From assembly GCF_000196515.1 (NCBI RefSeq), contig NC_014248.1, forward strand, positions 3,910,001 through 3,974,000: 64,000 bases of DNA, written 5' to 3'. Positions 16,311 through 25,371 of the stretch are shown piece by piece. The position numbers and the translations under genes were made by a program. This stretch comes from 'Nostoc azollae' 0708 (lineage in GTDB: Bacteria; Cyanobacteriota; Cyanobacteriia; Cyanobacteriales; Nostocaceae). The notes under the pieces are model-generated. The model worked only from the letters and a program-made list of their open reading frames with translations, was not told where the DNA came from and did no database searches. How positions within the stretch are numbered: position 1 is the first letter of the stretch; each line of letters starts with the position of its first letter.

Positions 16311-16810
16311 TTTTCAAATCTCTAATTTACTATTGCATAGTCTTGTATTTTCATAAGTGATTGAAAAATCCAAAATCAACATTGTTGTCTAACTAGCTTT
16401 TTTTACACAATAAGAAAGCTGGAAGTTTGACATGCATAATTTATTTATATTTTCATGGCTACTGGATTTGTAAAAAAATAGTTCTGAAGTGCCTGTAAAT
16501 GTAGTTTATTTATGCTACTTATTTAAGTGTGAAATGTGGGTTACAAATATGGTACACCTAAAACAGCAAACGAATCTGGTCTTTTATACCATAAACTATG
16601 ACGGGAATCATAGTAAATATTCAGATCACTTCCTATAAATATCTCTTGAGGAGAAGAATTTTTAGGTTGGAAGGTATCTGTTAATAATTGTGGTTGTTGT
16701 AGATGAAATTGATCTGGCAAACCAACTTACTCTGGGTCTTCACTAGGAATATCATACATGGTTGGTAATGTTTCTTTAGGGGAAAGTGGCAGATCTGTTT
16801 GATACATTTT

Positions 16811-17269
16811 CACTATCCTCTCAATTTATTTATGGTGTTTATTTATTTTGTAATATTTATTATCGGTACCTAGTTGTGAGTATAAACTTGTAGAAATCTT
16901 CATAAGAAACTTTTAAAAAATACTTAAGTGCTTGGGAACTCTCACCGAAAACCCTACAAACATCAAAAATAAACATTCTGTAAATCCTTAAATTATGTAC
17001 TTAAATTATGTAAATCTTGATTCAGACAAAAATATGAATATAGCAGGAGTCACGAGTAAAACTCTCTTGCTATCTAGGTTTTAATTTAGATTCTTTACCT
17101 CATTGATCTGCAATCTGCTAGAAAATAATTATGTTATACAGGAACTCTTTATTACTAATAAATTGTAATCTATTTAACTGAAATCTCATACAAAATAAAG
17201 CAAATTGATAGAAATATTCCAGTTTGTCTAATAGAAAATAGCTGGTATAATTACTATATTAATTAATAA
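16811..17269. other. Non-coding spacer before the NHL/hyp genes
   Basis: AT-rich, no gene. It contains repeat R1 at 17041-17120. The promoter for the NHL-hypF group must lie here, in or downstream of the repeat; I could not single out promoter elements. Confidence 0.6.
17041..17120 (+). repeat. Dispersed repeat family R1, copy 2
   Basis: Starts TAGCAGGAGTCACGAGTAAA and ends CAATCTGCTA; the ends are inverted (TAGCAG / CTGCTA). The core is the same as at 7327-7406. It lies 150 bp upstream of the NHL gene. Confidence 0.85.
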
Positions 17270-18436
17270 ATGTTAAATCATCTGACTCAAGATATAGACC
17301 CTTTATCCATATTTCCCAACGGTGCAAAAATAATATTAGGAAACAATATTACATCCGAACAAATAGCCATACCTCTTGCACCAAGTCCAACAACAATGTT
17401 TGGACCCCGTGCTGCTTGTTTATTATCACCAACTGGACCATTATGGGTATCAGATACAGGACATCATCGTTTATTAGGTTGGCGAAATTTACCCACAGAA
17501 GATAATCAACCGGCTGATTGGGTAATAGGACAACCTGACTTTTATCATGAAGGACAAAACGCCAAAGGTACACCTGGAAAATCTACAGTTAGTGTCCCTA
17601 CAAGTATTTGTAAATGTGGTGCAGGTTTAGCTGTTGCTGATGCTTGGAATCATCGGGTCTTAATTTGGCATAATGTACCGGAAGATAGCAATTTTCCCGC
17701 AGATTTAGTATTAGGACAAGCTAATTTTACCGATAACGAACATAACCAAGGTAGTCAACAACCTGCGGCAAATACTTTACATTGGCCCTATGGTGTTTTC
17801 TATCATCAAGGTAAGTTATTTGTAGCCGATACTGGAAATCGCCGTTTGTTAATTTGGAATCAATTTCCTACAGAAAATGGACAACCAGCGGATATAGTTT
17901 TGGGACAACCAGACATGATATTTCGTAATGAAAATGGTGGTGGTTCTCCCACTGCTTCTAGTATGCGCTGGTGTCATGATATTACTCTTTGGGATAATAA
18001 TTTAGTTGTCACCGATGCGGGTAATAACCGGGTGATGATTTGGGATGGTATACCGACAGAAAATAATGCCCCTTGTGCGGTGGTCTTAGGTCAGAAAAAC
18101 TTCAATTTTGTGGAATTAAATCAAGGTGTATATTTTCCTACTGGCAGTAGCCTAAGTATGCCTTATGGGGTAGATACTGCGGGAGATTGGTTAATAGTTG
18201 CAGATACGGCTAATTCTCGTTTGCTAGGATGGAAGAAACGAGAATCTATTTTGTTATTACAGGGTGGATATGCTGATGGTGTAGTGGGACAAGATAGTTT
18301 TAAAAGTAAGAGTGAAAATCAGAATTTTGGACCGCCAACGCGACGAAGTTTAAATTGGTGCTATGGAATTAAAGTTTGTGGTGAAATTGCGGTAATTTCT
18401 GATTCTGGCAATAATCGAGTTTTGATTTGGAGATGA
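17270..18436 (+). CDS. NHL-repeat (beta-propeller) protein upstream of hypF
   Basis: A 388-residue soluble protein with six NHL-type blades, each marked by a D-x-x-N/H-x-R-hydrophobic signature: VSDTGHHRLLGW, VADAWNHRVLIW, VADTGNRRLLIW, VTDAGNNRVMIW, VADTANSRLLGW, ISDSGNNRVLIW. Between blades the phrase PADxVLGQxxF recurs. No signal peptide. NHL propellers are protein-binding platforms. The orthologue in Nostoc sp. PCC 7120 sits directly upstream of hypF in the extended hyp operon, and here too hypF follows after 42 bp. A scaffold role in hydrogenase maturation is inference. Confidence 0.88.
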   Translation: MLNHLTQDIDPLSIFPNGAKIILGNNITSEQIAIPLAPSPTTMFGPRAACLLSPTGPLWVSDTGHHRLLGWRNLPTEDNQPADWVIGQPDFYHEGQNAKGTPGKSTVSVPTSICKCGAGLAVADAWNHRVLIWHNVPEDSNFPADLVLGQANFTDNEHNQGSQQPAANTLHWPYGVFYHQGKLFVADTGNRRLLIWNQFPTENGQPADIVLGQPDMIFRNENGGGSPTASSMRWCHDITLWDNNLVVTDAGNNRVMIWDGIPTENNAPCAVVLGQKNFNFVELNQGVYFPTGSSLSMPYGVDTAGDWLIVADTANSRLLGWKKRESILLLQGGYADGVVGQDSFKSKSENQNFGPPTRRSLNWCYGIKVCGEIAVISDSGNNRVLIWR

Positions 18437-18478
18437 TGATTATTTCGCGCAAAGATGGAGAGGGGAAAAGGCACAAAG

Positions 18479-20824
18479 ATGAGAAGAGAACAAATTAGAG
18501 TGCGTGGTACTGTGCAAGGTGTGGGTTTTCGTCCTACGGTGTATCGTCTGGCGAAAAGTTGCGGGTTGAAGGGAGATGTTTGTAATGATGGTGAAGGGGT
18601 TTTAATTCGTGTTTCTGGTAGTGAGGAAGCGATAACAAAATTTGTAGATAAGTTATATAAAGAATGTCCAGCTTTGGCGAAAATTAATGAGTTGGTGAGA
18701 AGTCGGTATTTGGGGGAGTTTGATTTTGATGATTTTGTAATTTCTCACAGTATTAATAATACTATGAAAACACAAGTTACTGCTGATGCGGCAACTTGTC
18801 CCCAATGTCAAAAGGAGATTTTTGATCCTTTTAGTCGTTATTTTCGTTATCCCTTTACTAATTGTACTCATTGTGGTCCCCGCTTGAGTATTATTCGCGC
18901 TATTCCTTACGATAGAAATAACACCAGCATGGTGAAGTTTCCAATGTGTCGACAGTGTGAAAAGGAGTATAAAGATGTGGAAAATCGGCGTTTTCATGCC
19001 CAACCTGTTGCGTGTCACGTTTGCGGATCTCGTGCATGGTTAGAAAGGGCTGATGGTAAACCTGTCATTGCTGATATGTTTTCAATGTTGGATGATGTGG
19101 ATGCTGTTTGCACTTTATTACAAAAGGGTCAAATAGTAGCTATTAAAGGTTTGGGTGGTATTCATTTAGCTTGTGATGCAACTCAAGAAACAGCAGTGCA
19201 AAAATTACGAGAACGGAAACGCCGTTATCATAAACCTTTTGCTTTAATGGCGAGAGATATCAATATAATTAATGAATATTGTTATATTAGTGATTTAGAA
19301 GAAGAATTATTAACCAGCCCTGCTGCACCCATTGTTTTATTAGAAAGAAAATCCGAAAAGCAGGTTGCTTCATCAGTCGCACCAGGACAATACACCCTTG
19401 GTTTCATGCTTGCTTACACGCCTTTACATCATTTAATTCTCAGACGAATGAACCGCCCCATAGTCTTAACTAGCGGTAATATTCCTGATGAACCCCAGTG
19501 TATAGCTAATGAAGATGCTAAAGACAAATTAGGAAAGATAGCAGATTATTTTCTTTTACATAACCGTGATATTGTTAACCGAGTTGATGATTCTGTCCTC
19601 AGAGTGATTGATGATAAAATACAAATATTAAGACGGGCTAGGGGATATGCACCTACACCGATGATTTTACCATCAGGATTTGAAAAAACACCGCCAATTT
19701 TAGCAATGGGTAGCGAGTTCAAAAATACCTTTTGTTTATTACGTGAAGGTGAGGCTATTCTATCTCAACATTTGGGAGATTTGGAAAATGCAGCCGCCTT
19801 TAATGCTTATCAAGATACTCTAAATTTATATTTAAACTTGTTTGCCCATAGACCAGAAATAATTGCTATTGATAAACATCCAGAATATTTATCATCTAAA
19901 CTGGGAAAGGAACTAGCTACAGTTAATAAAATTAAATTAAATGAAATTCAACATCATCACGCCCATATAGCCGCTTGCATGGCGGAAGAGCAAATTCCTT
20001 TAAATGCACCACCAGTTTTAGGAATAGCGTTTGATGGCTTAGGATATAGCGCAGATGGCACATTATGGGGCGGAGAATTTTTACTAGCTGATTATTATCA
20101 ATTTGCACAAGTAGCCACATTTAAATCTATGCCCATGATAGGAGGAGAACAAGCAATTCATCAACCTTGGAGAAATACTTACGCCCAATTAATAAACGCC
20201 TTGACATGGGAGGAAATAAAACAAAAATATGGTGAATTAGAAATAATCAAATTTTTAGAAAATAAAAATCCCAAATTACTCAACCAGATCATAGACAAAG
20301 GTATTAACTCACCCTTAACATCATCAGTAGGGAGATTATTTGATGCAGTAGCAGCTGCAACAGGTATTTGTCGGGAAGAATGCAGTTATGAAGGACAAGC
20401 AGCAATAGAAATGGAAGCGATAGCGGATGTAAATATTCTAAACAATGATGAAGAAACTCTAAATTATCCCTTTAAATTTGAAAATTCCGATAAGATTTAT
20501 TGTATAAACCCTGCACCTATGTGGCTGGGGATACTAAACGACATACAGCAGAAAATTTCACCATCAGAAATAGCTGCTAAATTTCACATAAGTTTGGCTA
20601 GTGTAATTACCACAATAGTTAAACAATTGTCCCAAACATACAAATTTAATCAAGTTGCATTAACAGGAGGAGTATTTCAAAACCGTATTCTTTTAGAACA
20701 AGTAACCAAACGCTTACGAAAAACAGGAATAAACGTCCTCACTCATAGCATAGTACCTACAAACGACGGCGGTTTATCATTAGGACAAGCTGTTATAGCT
20801 GCTGCTAATTACTTAAAAAAATAG
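18479..20824 (+). CDS. hypF: Hydrogenase maturation carbamoyltransferase HypF
   Basis: Uses carbamoyl phosphate and ATP to carbamoylate the C-terminal Cys of HypE, the first step in making the CN ligands of the NiFe centre. I prefer the ATG at 18479 (MRREQIRVRGTVQGVGFRP), which starts right at the acylphosphatase domain; an ATG eight codons earlier is possible. Domains: acylphosphatase (about 1-90, VQGVGFRP), two Cys4 zinc fingers (CPQC...CTHC and CRQC...CHVC, about 105-190), YrdC-like (about 200-385), Kae1-like transferase with HHHAHIAACM (about 490). About 781 residues, normal length. It is followed by hypC after 64 bp. Confidence 0.97.
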   Translation: MRREQIRVRGTVQGVGFRPTVYRLAKSCGLKGDVCNDGEGVLIRVSGSEEAITKFVDKLYKECPALAKINELVRSRYLGEFDFDDFVISHSINNTMKTQVTADAATCPQCQKEIFDPFSRYFRYPFTNCTHCGPRLSIIRAIPYDRNNTSMVKFPMCRQCEKEYKDVENRRFHAQPVACHVCGSRAWLERADGKPVIADMFSMLDDVDAVCTLLQKGQIVAIKGLGGIHLACDATQETAVQKLRERKRRYHKPFALMARDINIINEYCYISDLEEELLTSPAAPIVLLERKSEKQVASSVAPGQYTLGFMLAYTPLHHLILRRMNRPIVLTSGNIPDEPQCIANEDAKDKLGKIADYFLLHNRDIVNRVDDSVLRVIDDKIQILRRARGYAPTPMILPSGFEKTPPILAMGSEFKNTFCLLREGEAILSQHLGDLENAAAFNAYQDTLNLYLNLFAHRPEIIAIDKHPEYLSSKLGKELATVNKIKLNEIQHHHAHIAACMAEEQIPLNAPPVLGIAFDGLGYSADGTLWGGEFLLADYYQFAQVATFKSMPMIGGEQAIHQPWRNTYAQLINALTWEEIKQKYGELEIIKFLENKNPKLLNQIIDKGINSPLTSSVGRLFDAVAAATGICREECSYEGQAAIEMEAIADVNILNNDEETLNYPFKFENSDKIYCINPAPMWLGILNDIQQKISPSEIAAKFHISLASVITTIVKQLSQTYKFNQVALTGGVFQNRILLEQVTKRLRKTGINVLTHSIVPTNDGGLSLGQAVIAAANYLKK

Positions 20825-20888
20825 CATAAAAACCTCTGTGTTTACTGCGCCTCTGTGGTTAGTAAATCTTAAAAAAGGAAAAGAGAAA

Positions 20889-21134
20889 ATGTGCTTAGGA
20901 ATACCAGGACAAATTGTAGAAATAACCAACATAGTACATAAACTAGCAATAGTTAACGTCGGGGGAGTAAAACGACAGGTAAACATAGCTTGCATAGTTG
21001 ACGAACAACACCCACCCGACAAATGTATAGGAGACTGGGTACTGGTTCACGTCGGTTTTGCAATGAACCGTATCAACGAACAAGAAGCAGCAGAAACATT
21101 ACAACTTCTCCAAGAAATAGCAGCCTTGCACTAA
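20889..21134 (+). CDS. hypC: Hydrogenase maturation chaperone HypC
   Basis: Small chaperone that, with HypD, holds the Fe(CN)2CO group and delivers it to the HupL precursor. The true start is MCLGIPGQ at 20889, 81 residues, with AAAAAAGGAAAAGAG as ribosome site; the frame is open 17 codons earlier, but Cys2 must follow the initiator Met because it is the essential ligand. The family core GDWVLVHVGFAM is present. It lies between hypF and hypD. Confidence 0.97.
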   Translation: MCLGIPGQIVEITNIVHKLAIVNVGGVKRQVNIACIVDEQHPPDKCIGDWVLVHVGFAMNRINEQEAAETLQLLQEIAALH

Positions 21135-21262
21135 AGTATAAGGCTAGTAGCTAAAGTTCATTAAAACGGACTAGAAAAACTATCTATTTAGGTTGTAGTT
21201 AATAAATTTATGTTTTGTGCAGTAATTAATCTAAAATCCCAAATCTAAAATCCCAAATTTAT

Positions 21263-22411
21263 ATGAAATACGTAGATGAATTTCGCAACCCCAAAAAAGC
21301 TGAAGCCTTACAAAAAGAAATAACCAAACTCAGCCGACAAATAGACAAACACCTAAAAATTATGGAAGTATGCGGAGGTCATACCCATTCCATATTCAAA
21401 TACGGAATCGAAGAAATATTAACCGATAATATCGAATTAATTCATGGGCCTGGTTGTCCAGTGTGCGTTATGCCTAAAGGTAGGATAGATGATGCGATCA
21501 CACTTTGTCAAAACCCCAACATAATTTTCACCACATTTGGCGACGCAATGCGCGTACCCGGTTCAAAAACCAGCCTCTTGCAAGCTAAGGCCCAAGGTGC
21601 TGATATTCGCATGGTTTACTCACCCTTGGATAGCCTCAAAATAGCTAAAGAAAACCCCAACAAAGAAATAGTCTTCTTCGGTTTAGGCTTTGAAACCACC
21701 TCCCCCAGTACCGCATTTACTATCCTCCAAGGAGCAGCAGAAAACGTAACTAATTTTAGTATGTTTTGCAATCATGTATTAGTTATTCCTGCCCTGCAAG
21801 CATTATTAGATAACCCAGATTTAGAACTTGATGGTTTTGTTGGTCCCGGTCATGTAAGTATGGTTATAGGAACGAAACCATATCAATTTATTTCCCGATC
21901 ATATCATAAACCAATAGTCATTTCTGGCTTTGAACCATTAGATATCTTCCAATCAATTTGGATGTTATTAAAACAAATAGTAGAACAACGTTGTCAAGTT
22001 GAAAATCAATATAACCGTTTAGTCGAACCAGACGGGAATAAAAACGCCATTGCAGCCATGAATCAAGTTTTTGCAGTGCGTGAATTTGAATGGCGTGGTT
22101 TAGGAGAAATACCCGATTCAGGTTTTAAAATTCGGGAACAATACGCGCAATTTGATGCCGAAGTTAAATTTATCATTCCTAATCAAAAAATTGCCGACCA
22201 CAAAGCCTGTCAATGTGGAGAAATTCTGAAAGGAGTTTTAAAACCTTGGCAATGTAAAGTATTTGGAACAGCTTGCACACCAGAAAACCCAATAGGTGCT
22301 TGCATGGTGTCCTCCGAAGGTGCTTGTGCAGCATATTATAAATATGGGCGACTGTCAACTATGGCAAAAAGAGATAAATCAGGTGTATATCCAGAACCTC
22401 TATCAGTTTAA
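21263..22411 (+). CDS. hypD: Hydrogenase maturation protein HypD
   Basis: [4Fe-4S] protein on which the Fe(CN)2CO unit is assembled together with HypC and HypE. The 382 residues hold all signature motifs: CGGHTH (Cys37), GPGCPVC (Cys65, Cys68), GFETTSP, and the C-terminal cluster ligands in KACQCGEIL, WQCKVFGTACTP and GACMVSSEGACAAYY. Length is normal. It follows hypC by 128 bp. The 356-bp gap to hypE holds a decayed tautomerase gene. Confidence 0.97.
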   Translation: MKYVDEFRNPKKAEALQKEITKLSRQIDKHLKIMEVCGGHTHSIFKYGIEEILTDNIELIHGPGCPVCVMPKGRIDDAITLCQNPNIIFTTFGDAMRVPGSKTSLLQAKAQGADIRMVYSPLDSLKIAKENPNKEIVFFGLGFETTSPSTAFTILQGAAENVTNFSMFCNHVLVIPALQALLDNPDLELDGFVGPGHVSMVIGTKPYQFISRSYHKPIVISGFEPLDIFQSIWMLLKQIVEQRCQVENQYNRLVEPDGNKNAIAAMNQVFAVREFEWRGLGEIPDSGFKIREQYAQFDAEVKFIIPNQKIADHKACQCGEILKGVLKPWQCKVFGTACTPENPIGACMVSSEGACAAYYKYGRLSTMAKRDKSGVYPEPLSV

Positions 22412-22435
22412 CATGCACAATTTGAGGAAAATTAT

Positions 22436-22650
22436 ATGCCATTTTTTACCGTCCAAATTGGTAAATGTCACTCCATTGAAAAAAGCGGAAAATACTCCAA
22501 GCTGTAACTGATGCTTTAGTTTCCTCTCTAGGTACTAAACCTGAGTGGATAACCATTTATATTGATGAACTTGAATGAGAAAATTGGGCAGTTGGTGGTA
22601 TTTTACATTCCGATAAACACGTCGGTAGACACGAGGGAACAGGCAGATAA
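22436..22650 (+). pseudogene. Tautomerase (4-oxalocrotonate tautomerase-like) pseudogene between hypD and hypE
   Basis: ATG at 22436 with GAGGAAAATTAT before it. The product starts MPFFTVQIGKCHSIEK, with the family's catalytic N-terminal Pro after Met. It then shifts frame (about 22484) to continue as ILQAVTDALVSSLGTKPEW and IYIDELE, meets a TGA, and goes on with NWAVGGILHSDKH to TAA 22648-22650. One frameshift and one stop disable it. Its place inside the hyp operon suggests it once travelled with it. Confidence 0.8.
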
Positions 22651-22767
22651 TTTGTAGGGTGAGTTAGGCTGTCCCTAAGGCATCAATTAAAATATCTCGC
22701 GCGAAGTCGCCAATGAAAAAATAAAAGCACAATTATTTTTCTATATGGAATTACTAAGGAATTTAAG

Positions 22768-23871
22768 ATGGCAATTTACAACAACCAACAATCTCAAAAT
22801 CCTCTCTTTCAAAAAGTTGAACAAGTCCGTCGTCGTCAGGGAAAAATTAGGGATACATATATTAACCTTGCCCATGGTAGCGGTGGAAAAGCCATGCGAG
22901 ATTTAATTAATGATGTATTTGTAAAAAATTTTGATAATCCCATTCTTTCCCAATTAGAAGACCAAGCCAGTTTTGACTTAGCCAGTCTTTCCCAACATGG
23001 AGATAGATTAGCATTTACCACAGATTCCTATGTTGTAGACCCATTATTTTTTCCAGGTTCAGATATAGGAGAATTAGCAATTAATGGCACAATTAACGAC
23101 TTAGCAGTTAGTGGTGCAAAACCTTTATATCTTAGCTGTAGTGTCATCTTAGAAGAAGGTTTACCAGTAGAAACATTGCGCCGTGTAGTTTCCAGTATGC
23201 AAAAAGCGGCACAAAAAGCCGGAATACAAATAGTTACAGGAGACACAAAAGTAGTTCATCGTGGTTGTGCTGATAAACTCTTTATCAACACTGCCGGAAT
23301 CGGCATCATTCCTGCTAATATTGATATTTCTCCCCGCAACATTCAAACCGGAGACGTAGTAGTTATTAACGGAGAAATAGGGAATCATGGAACAGCCATA
23401 TTAATTGCTAGGGGAGAACTAGAACTAGAAACAAATATAGAAAGTGACTGTCAATCATTACATGAATTAGTAGCAGAGATTATCAAAACTTGCCCACAAA
23501 TTCATGCCATGAGAGACGCAACTAGAGGAGGTTTAGCCACAGTATTAAATGAATTTGCCGTCACAGCAAACGTAGGAATACGCATCCATGAAAATGCCAT
23601 TCCTGTTAAAGAACAAGTAAATGGAGTGTGTGAAATACTCGGTTTAGATCCTTTATATTTAGCGAACGAAGGAAAACTAGTCATAGTTGCACCCAAAGAA
23701 AAAGCCGAGTTAATTTTATCAACTATGAAAAACTACCCAACAGGAAAACAAGCATCTATCATTGGTGAAATTATTCCCACACCACCAGGAATAGTCCTCT
23801 TGAAAACCGCCTTTGGTGCAGAAAGAATAGTTGATATGCTAGTAGGCGACCAACTCCCACGAATTTGTTAA
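22768..23871 (+). CDS. hypE: Hydrogenase maturation protein HypE
   Basis: ATP-dependent dehydratase that turns the carbamoyl group received from HypF into a thiocyanate on its own C-terminal Cys, then passes CN to iron on HypC-HypD. The 367-residue protein belongs to the PurM/SelD fold: LAHGSGGKAMRDLI (about 33-46), FTTDSYVVDPLFFPGSDIG, GDTKVV and MRDATRGGLATVLNE. It ends exactly in PRIC, giving the required terminal Cys367. Next is hypA after 53 bp. Confidence 0.98.
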   Translation: MAIYNNQQSQNPLFQKVEQVRRRQGKIRDTYINLAHGSGGKAMRDLINDVFVKNFDNPILSQLEDQASFDLASLSQHGDRLAFTTDSYVVDPLFFPGSDIGELAINGTINDLAVSGAKPLYLSCSVILEEGLPVETLRRVVSSMQKAAQKAGIQIVTGDTKVVHRGCADKLFINTAGIGIIPANIDISPRNIQTGDVVVINGEIGNHGTAILIARGELELETNIESDCQSLHELVAEIIKTCPQIHAMRDATRGGLATVLNEFAVTANVGIRIHENAIPVKEQVNGVCEILGLDPLYLANEGKLVIVAPKEKAELILSTMKNYPTGKQASIIGEIIPTPPGIVLLKTAFGAERIVDMLVGDQLPRIC

Positions 23872-23924
23872 ATTCTTTCTTTTTCTTTTCCTTGCGCTTT
23901 TGCGTGAGATAAAAAATTAACCCT

Positions 23925-24266
23925 ATGCATGAACTAGGAATTACACAAAATATCATTGCCATAGTGAGCGAAAATGCCCAAGGGAAGAAAGTCCAAAGAG
24001 TATTATTAGAAATTGGCAAACTCTCTGCTATTATGCCCGAAGCCATTGAATTTTGTTTTGATATTTGCGCCCAAGGTACAATAGTAGAAGGTGCAATATT
24101 AGAAATATTAGAAATACCAGGAATGGCCAGATGTAGTCAATGTGGTGCTAGATTTTATGTAGATAAACCCTTTGGAATTTGTGAATGTGGTAGTCTACAG
24201 ATAGAGATACTAACTGGCGAAGAATTAAAAATAAAAGAAATGGAAGTGGAGGAATTATGTGTGTAA
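23925..24266 (+). CDS. hypA: Hydrogenase nickel incorporation protein HypA
   Basis: Nickel metallochaperone that works with HypB to insert Ni into HupL. The 113 residues start MHELGITQNI, where His2 is the nickel ligand. The zinc site has two CxxC-type pairs (CSQC, CECG) in the C-terminal half. Its last 10 bases overlap hypB, so translation is coupled. Confidence 0.97.
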   Translation: MHELGITQNIIAIVSENAQGKKVQRVLLEIGKLSAIMPEAIEFCFDICAQGTIVEGAILEILEIPGMARCSQCGARFYVDKPFGICECGSLQIEILTGEELKIKEMEVEELCV

Positions 24267-25060
24267 CCTGCGGATGTTCTGATGGTAGCGAAGTAAAAGT
24301 TACTAACTTAGAACATGAACATTATCACACTCATACTTTAGCAGATGGGAGTGTAATTACGCATACCCATCACCATGAAGAACAAGCAAATATGCACGCC
24401 AACTTTCATAATAAAACGATATCCTTAGAGCAAGAAGTTTTAGGTAGAAATAATTTATTGGCCGCCCAAAATCGTGGTTGGTTTAAAGGTAGAAATATTC
24501 TGGCTTTAAATTTAATGAGTTCTCCAGGTGCGGGAAAAACTACTTTATTAACTCGCACAATTAATGATTTAAAAAACAAATTAGCTATCAGTGTGATTGA
24601 AGGTGATCAAGAAACTACCAATGATGCAGAAAAGATTAAAGGAACAGGGTGTAAAGTGGTACAAATTAACACGGGTATAGGCTGTCATTTAGACGCATCA
24701 ATGATAGAAAGAGGTTTACAAGAACTAAACCCGCCCTTGGGTTCTGTACTGATGATTGAAAATGTGGGTAATTTAGTTTGTCCTGCTTTATTTGATTTAG
24801 GAGAACAGGCTAAAGTGGTAATTCTTTCTGTAACAGAAGGGGAAGATAAACCAATTAAATACCCTCATATTTTTCGGAATAGCGAAATTATGATTCTCAC
24901 AAAAATTGACTTGTTCCCTTATTTACAATTTGATGTACAACGCTGTATAGAATACGCAAAACAAGTCAACCCAAAAATACAAATCTTCCAAGTTTCATCT
25001 ACTACAGGAGAAGGTTTGGAAGATTGGTATGACTTCTTATTTCATGCGGTTTCACCATAA
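24257..25060 (+). CDS. hypB: Hydrogenase nickel incorporation GTPase HypB
   Basis: GTPase that drives nickel release into the hydrogenase precursor. The 267 residues start MCVTCGCSD, the N-terminal high-affinity Ni site (CxxCGC). A His-rich stretch (about 20-50, including HYHTHT and HTHHH) stores nickel. The P-loop is SSPGAGKTT (88-96), followed by EGDQETTNDA and the later LTKIDL guanine motif. It ends the hyp cluster; 311 bp without a gene follow. Confidence 0.97.
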   Translation: MCVTCGCSDGSEVKVTNLEHEHYHTHTLADGSVITHTHHHEEQANMHANFHNKTISLEQEVLGRNNLLAAQNRGWFKGRNILALNLMSSPGAGKTTLLTRTINDLKNKLAISVIEGDQETTNDAEKIKGTGCKVVQINTGIGCHLDASMIERGLQELNPPLGSVLMIENVGNLVCPALFDLGEQAKVVILSVTEGEDKPIKYPHIFRNSEIMILTKIDLFPYLQFDVQRCIEYAKQVNPKIQIFQVSSTTGEGLEDWYDFLFHAVSP

Positions 25061-25371
25061 ATACCCACTGTTCACGCAACTGCTGAAAAATAGATTATCC
25101 AAGTTGCTTGCTAGTTAGCAATAGGAATCAGTATAAAGCACCATATTAAGTCCGGCTAATTAGCAATAATAACTATTTTTCTCTTATCTATTCCCTATTC
25201 CTTGTCCTCATAGATATGAGGACTATTTAAACGGACTCGATATGGATTTTATGTTTGTGCAATTAATTTATCCGTGTTTATCTGTGTTCATCTGCGTTTA
25301 TCTGCGGTCAACTATTCTTGATATCTGATTCTATTTGTTTGATATAAAATATATAACACAGGGTCAATTTT
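25061..25371. other. Non-coding spacer after hypB
   Basis: AT-rich, with no gene. Degenerate short repeats of the kind TTTATCTGCGTTTATCTGCGG at 25265-25310 recur in shorter form near 30810-30840. Confidence 0.5.

Larger units (their letters stand above)
14425..16540 (+). mobile_element. IS1634-family insertion sequence, inactive
   Basis: Ends are imperfect inverted repeats: left CCCACATTCCGCACTT from 14425, right AAGTGTGAAATGTGGG ending 16540. The 2.1-kb element holds one decayed transposase on the plus strand and is inserted in the minus-strand Uma2 gene. No clear target duplication survives. Confidence 0.75.
13898..16807 (-). pseudogene. Uma2-family (DUF820) endonuclease-like gene, split by IS1634 element
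   Basis: The 5' piece starts at ATG 16805-16807 (MYQTDLPLSPKETLPTMYD, then DLNIYYDSRHSLWYKRPDSF) and stops where the IS begins. The 3' piece resumes near 14424 (RDLRLSYVVW-stop-EGVNPYIVVELLSP) and runs to the coiled-coil tail QQLDEERIKLDQKTQQLDEE and LGIEPDV-stop at 13898-13900. Several stops are present (after SEDPE, after YVVW, after GLGV), and part of the middle is replaced by a perfect hairpin at 14169-14216. Uma2 proteins are abundant in cyanobacteria and carry a restriction-endonuclease-like fold. This copy is dead. Confidence 0.85.
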
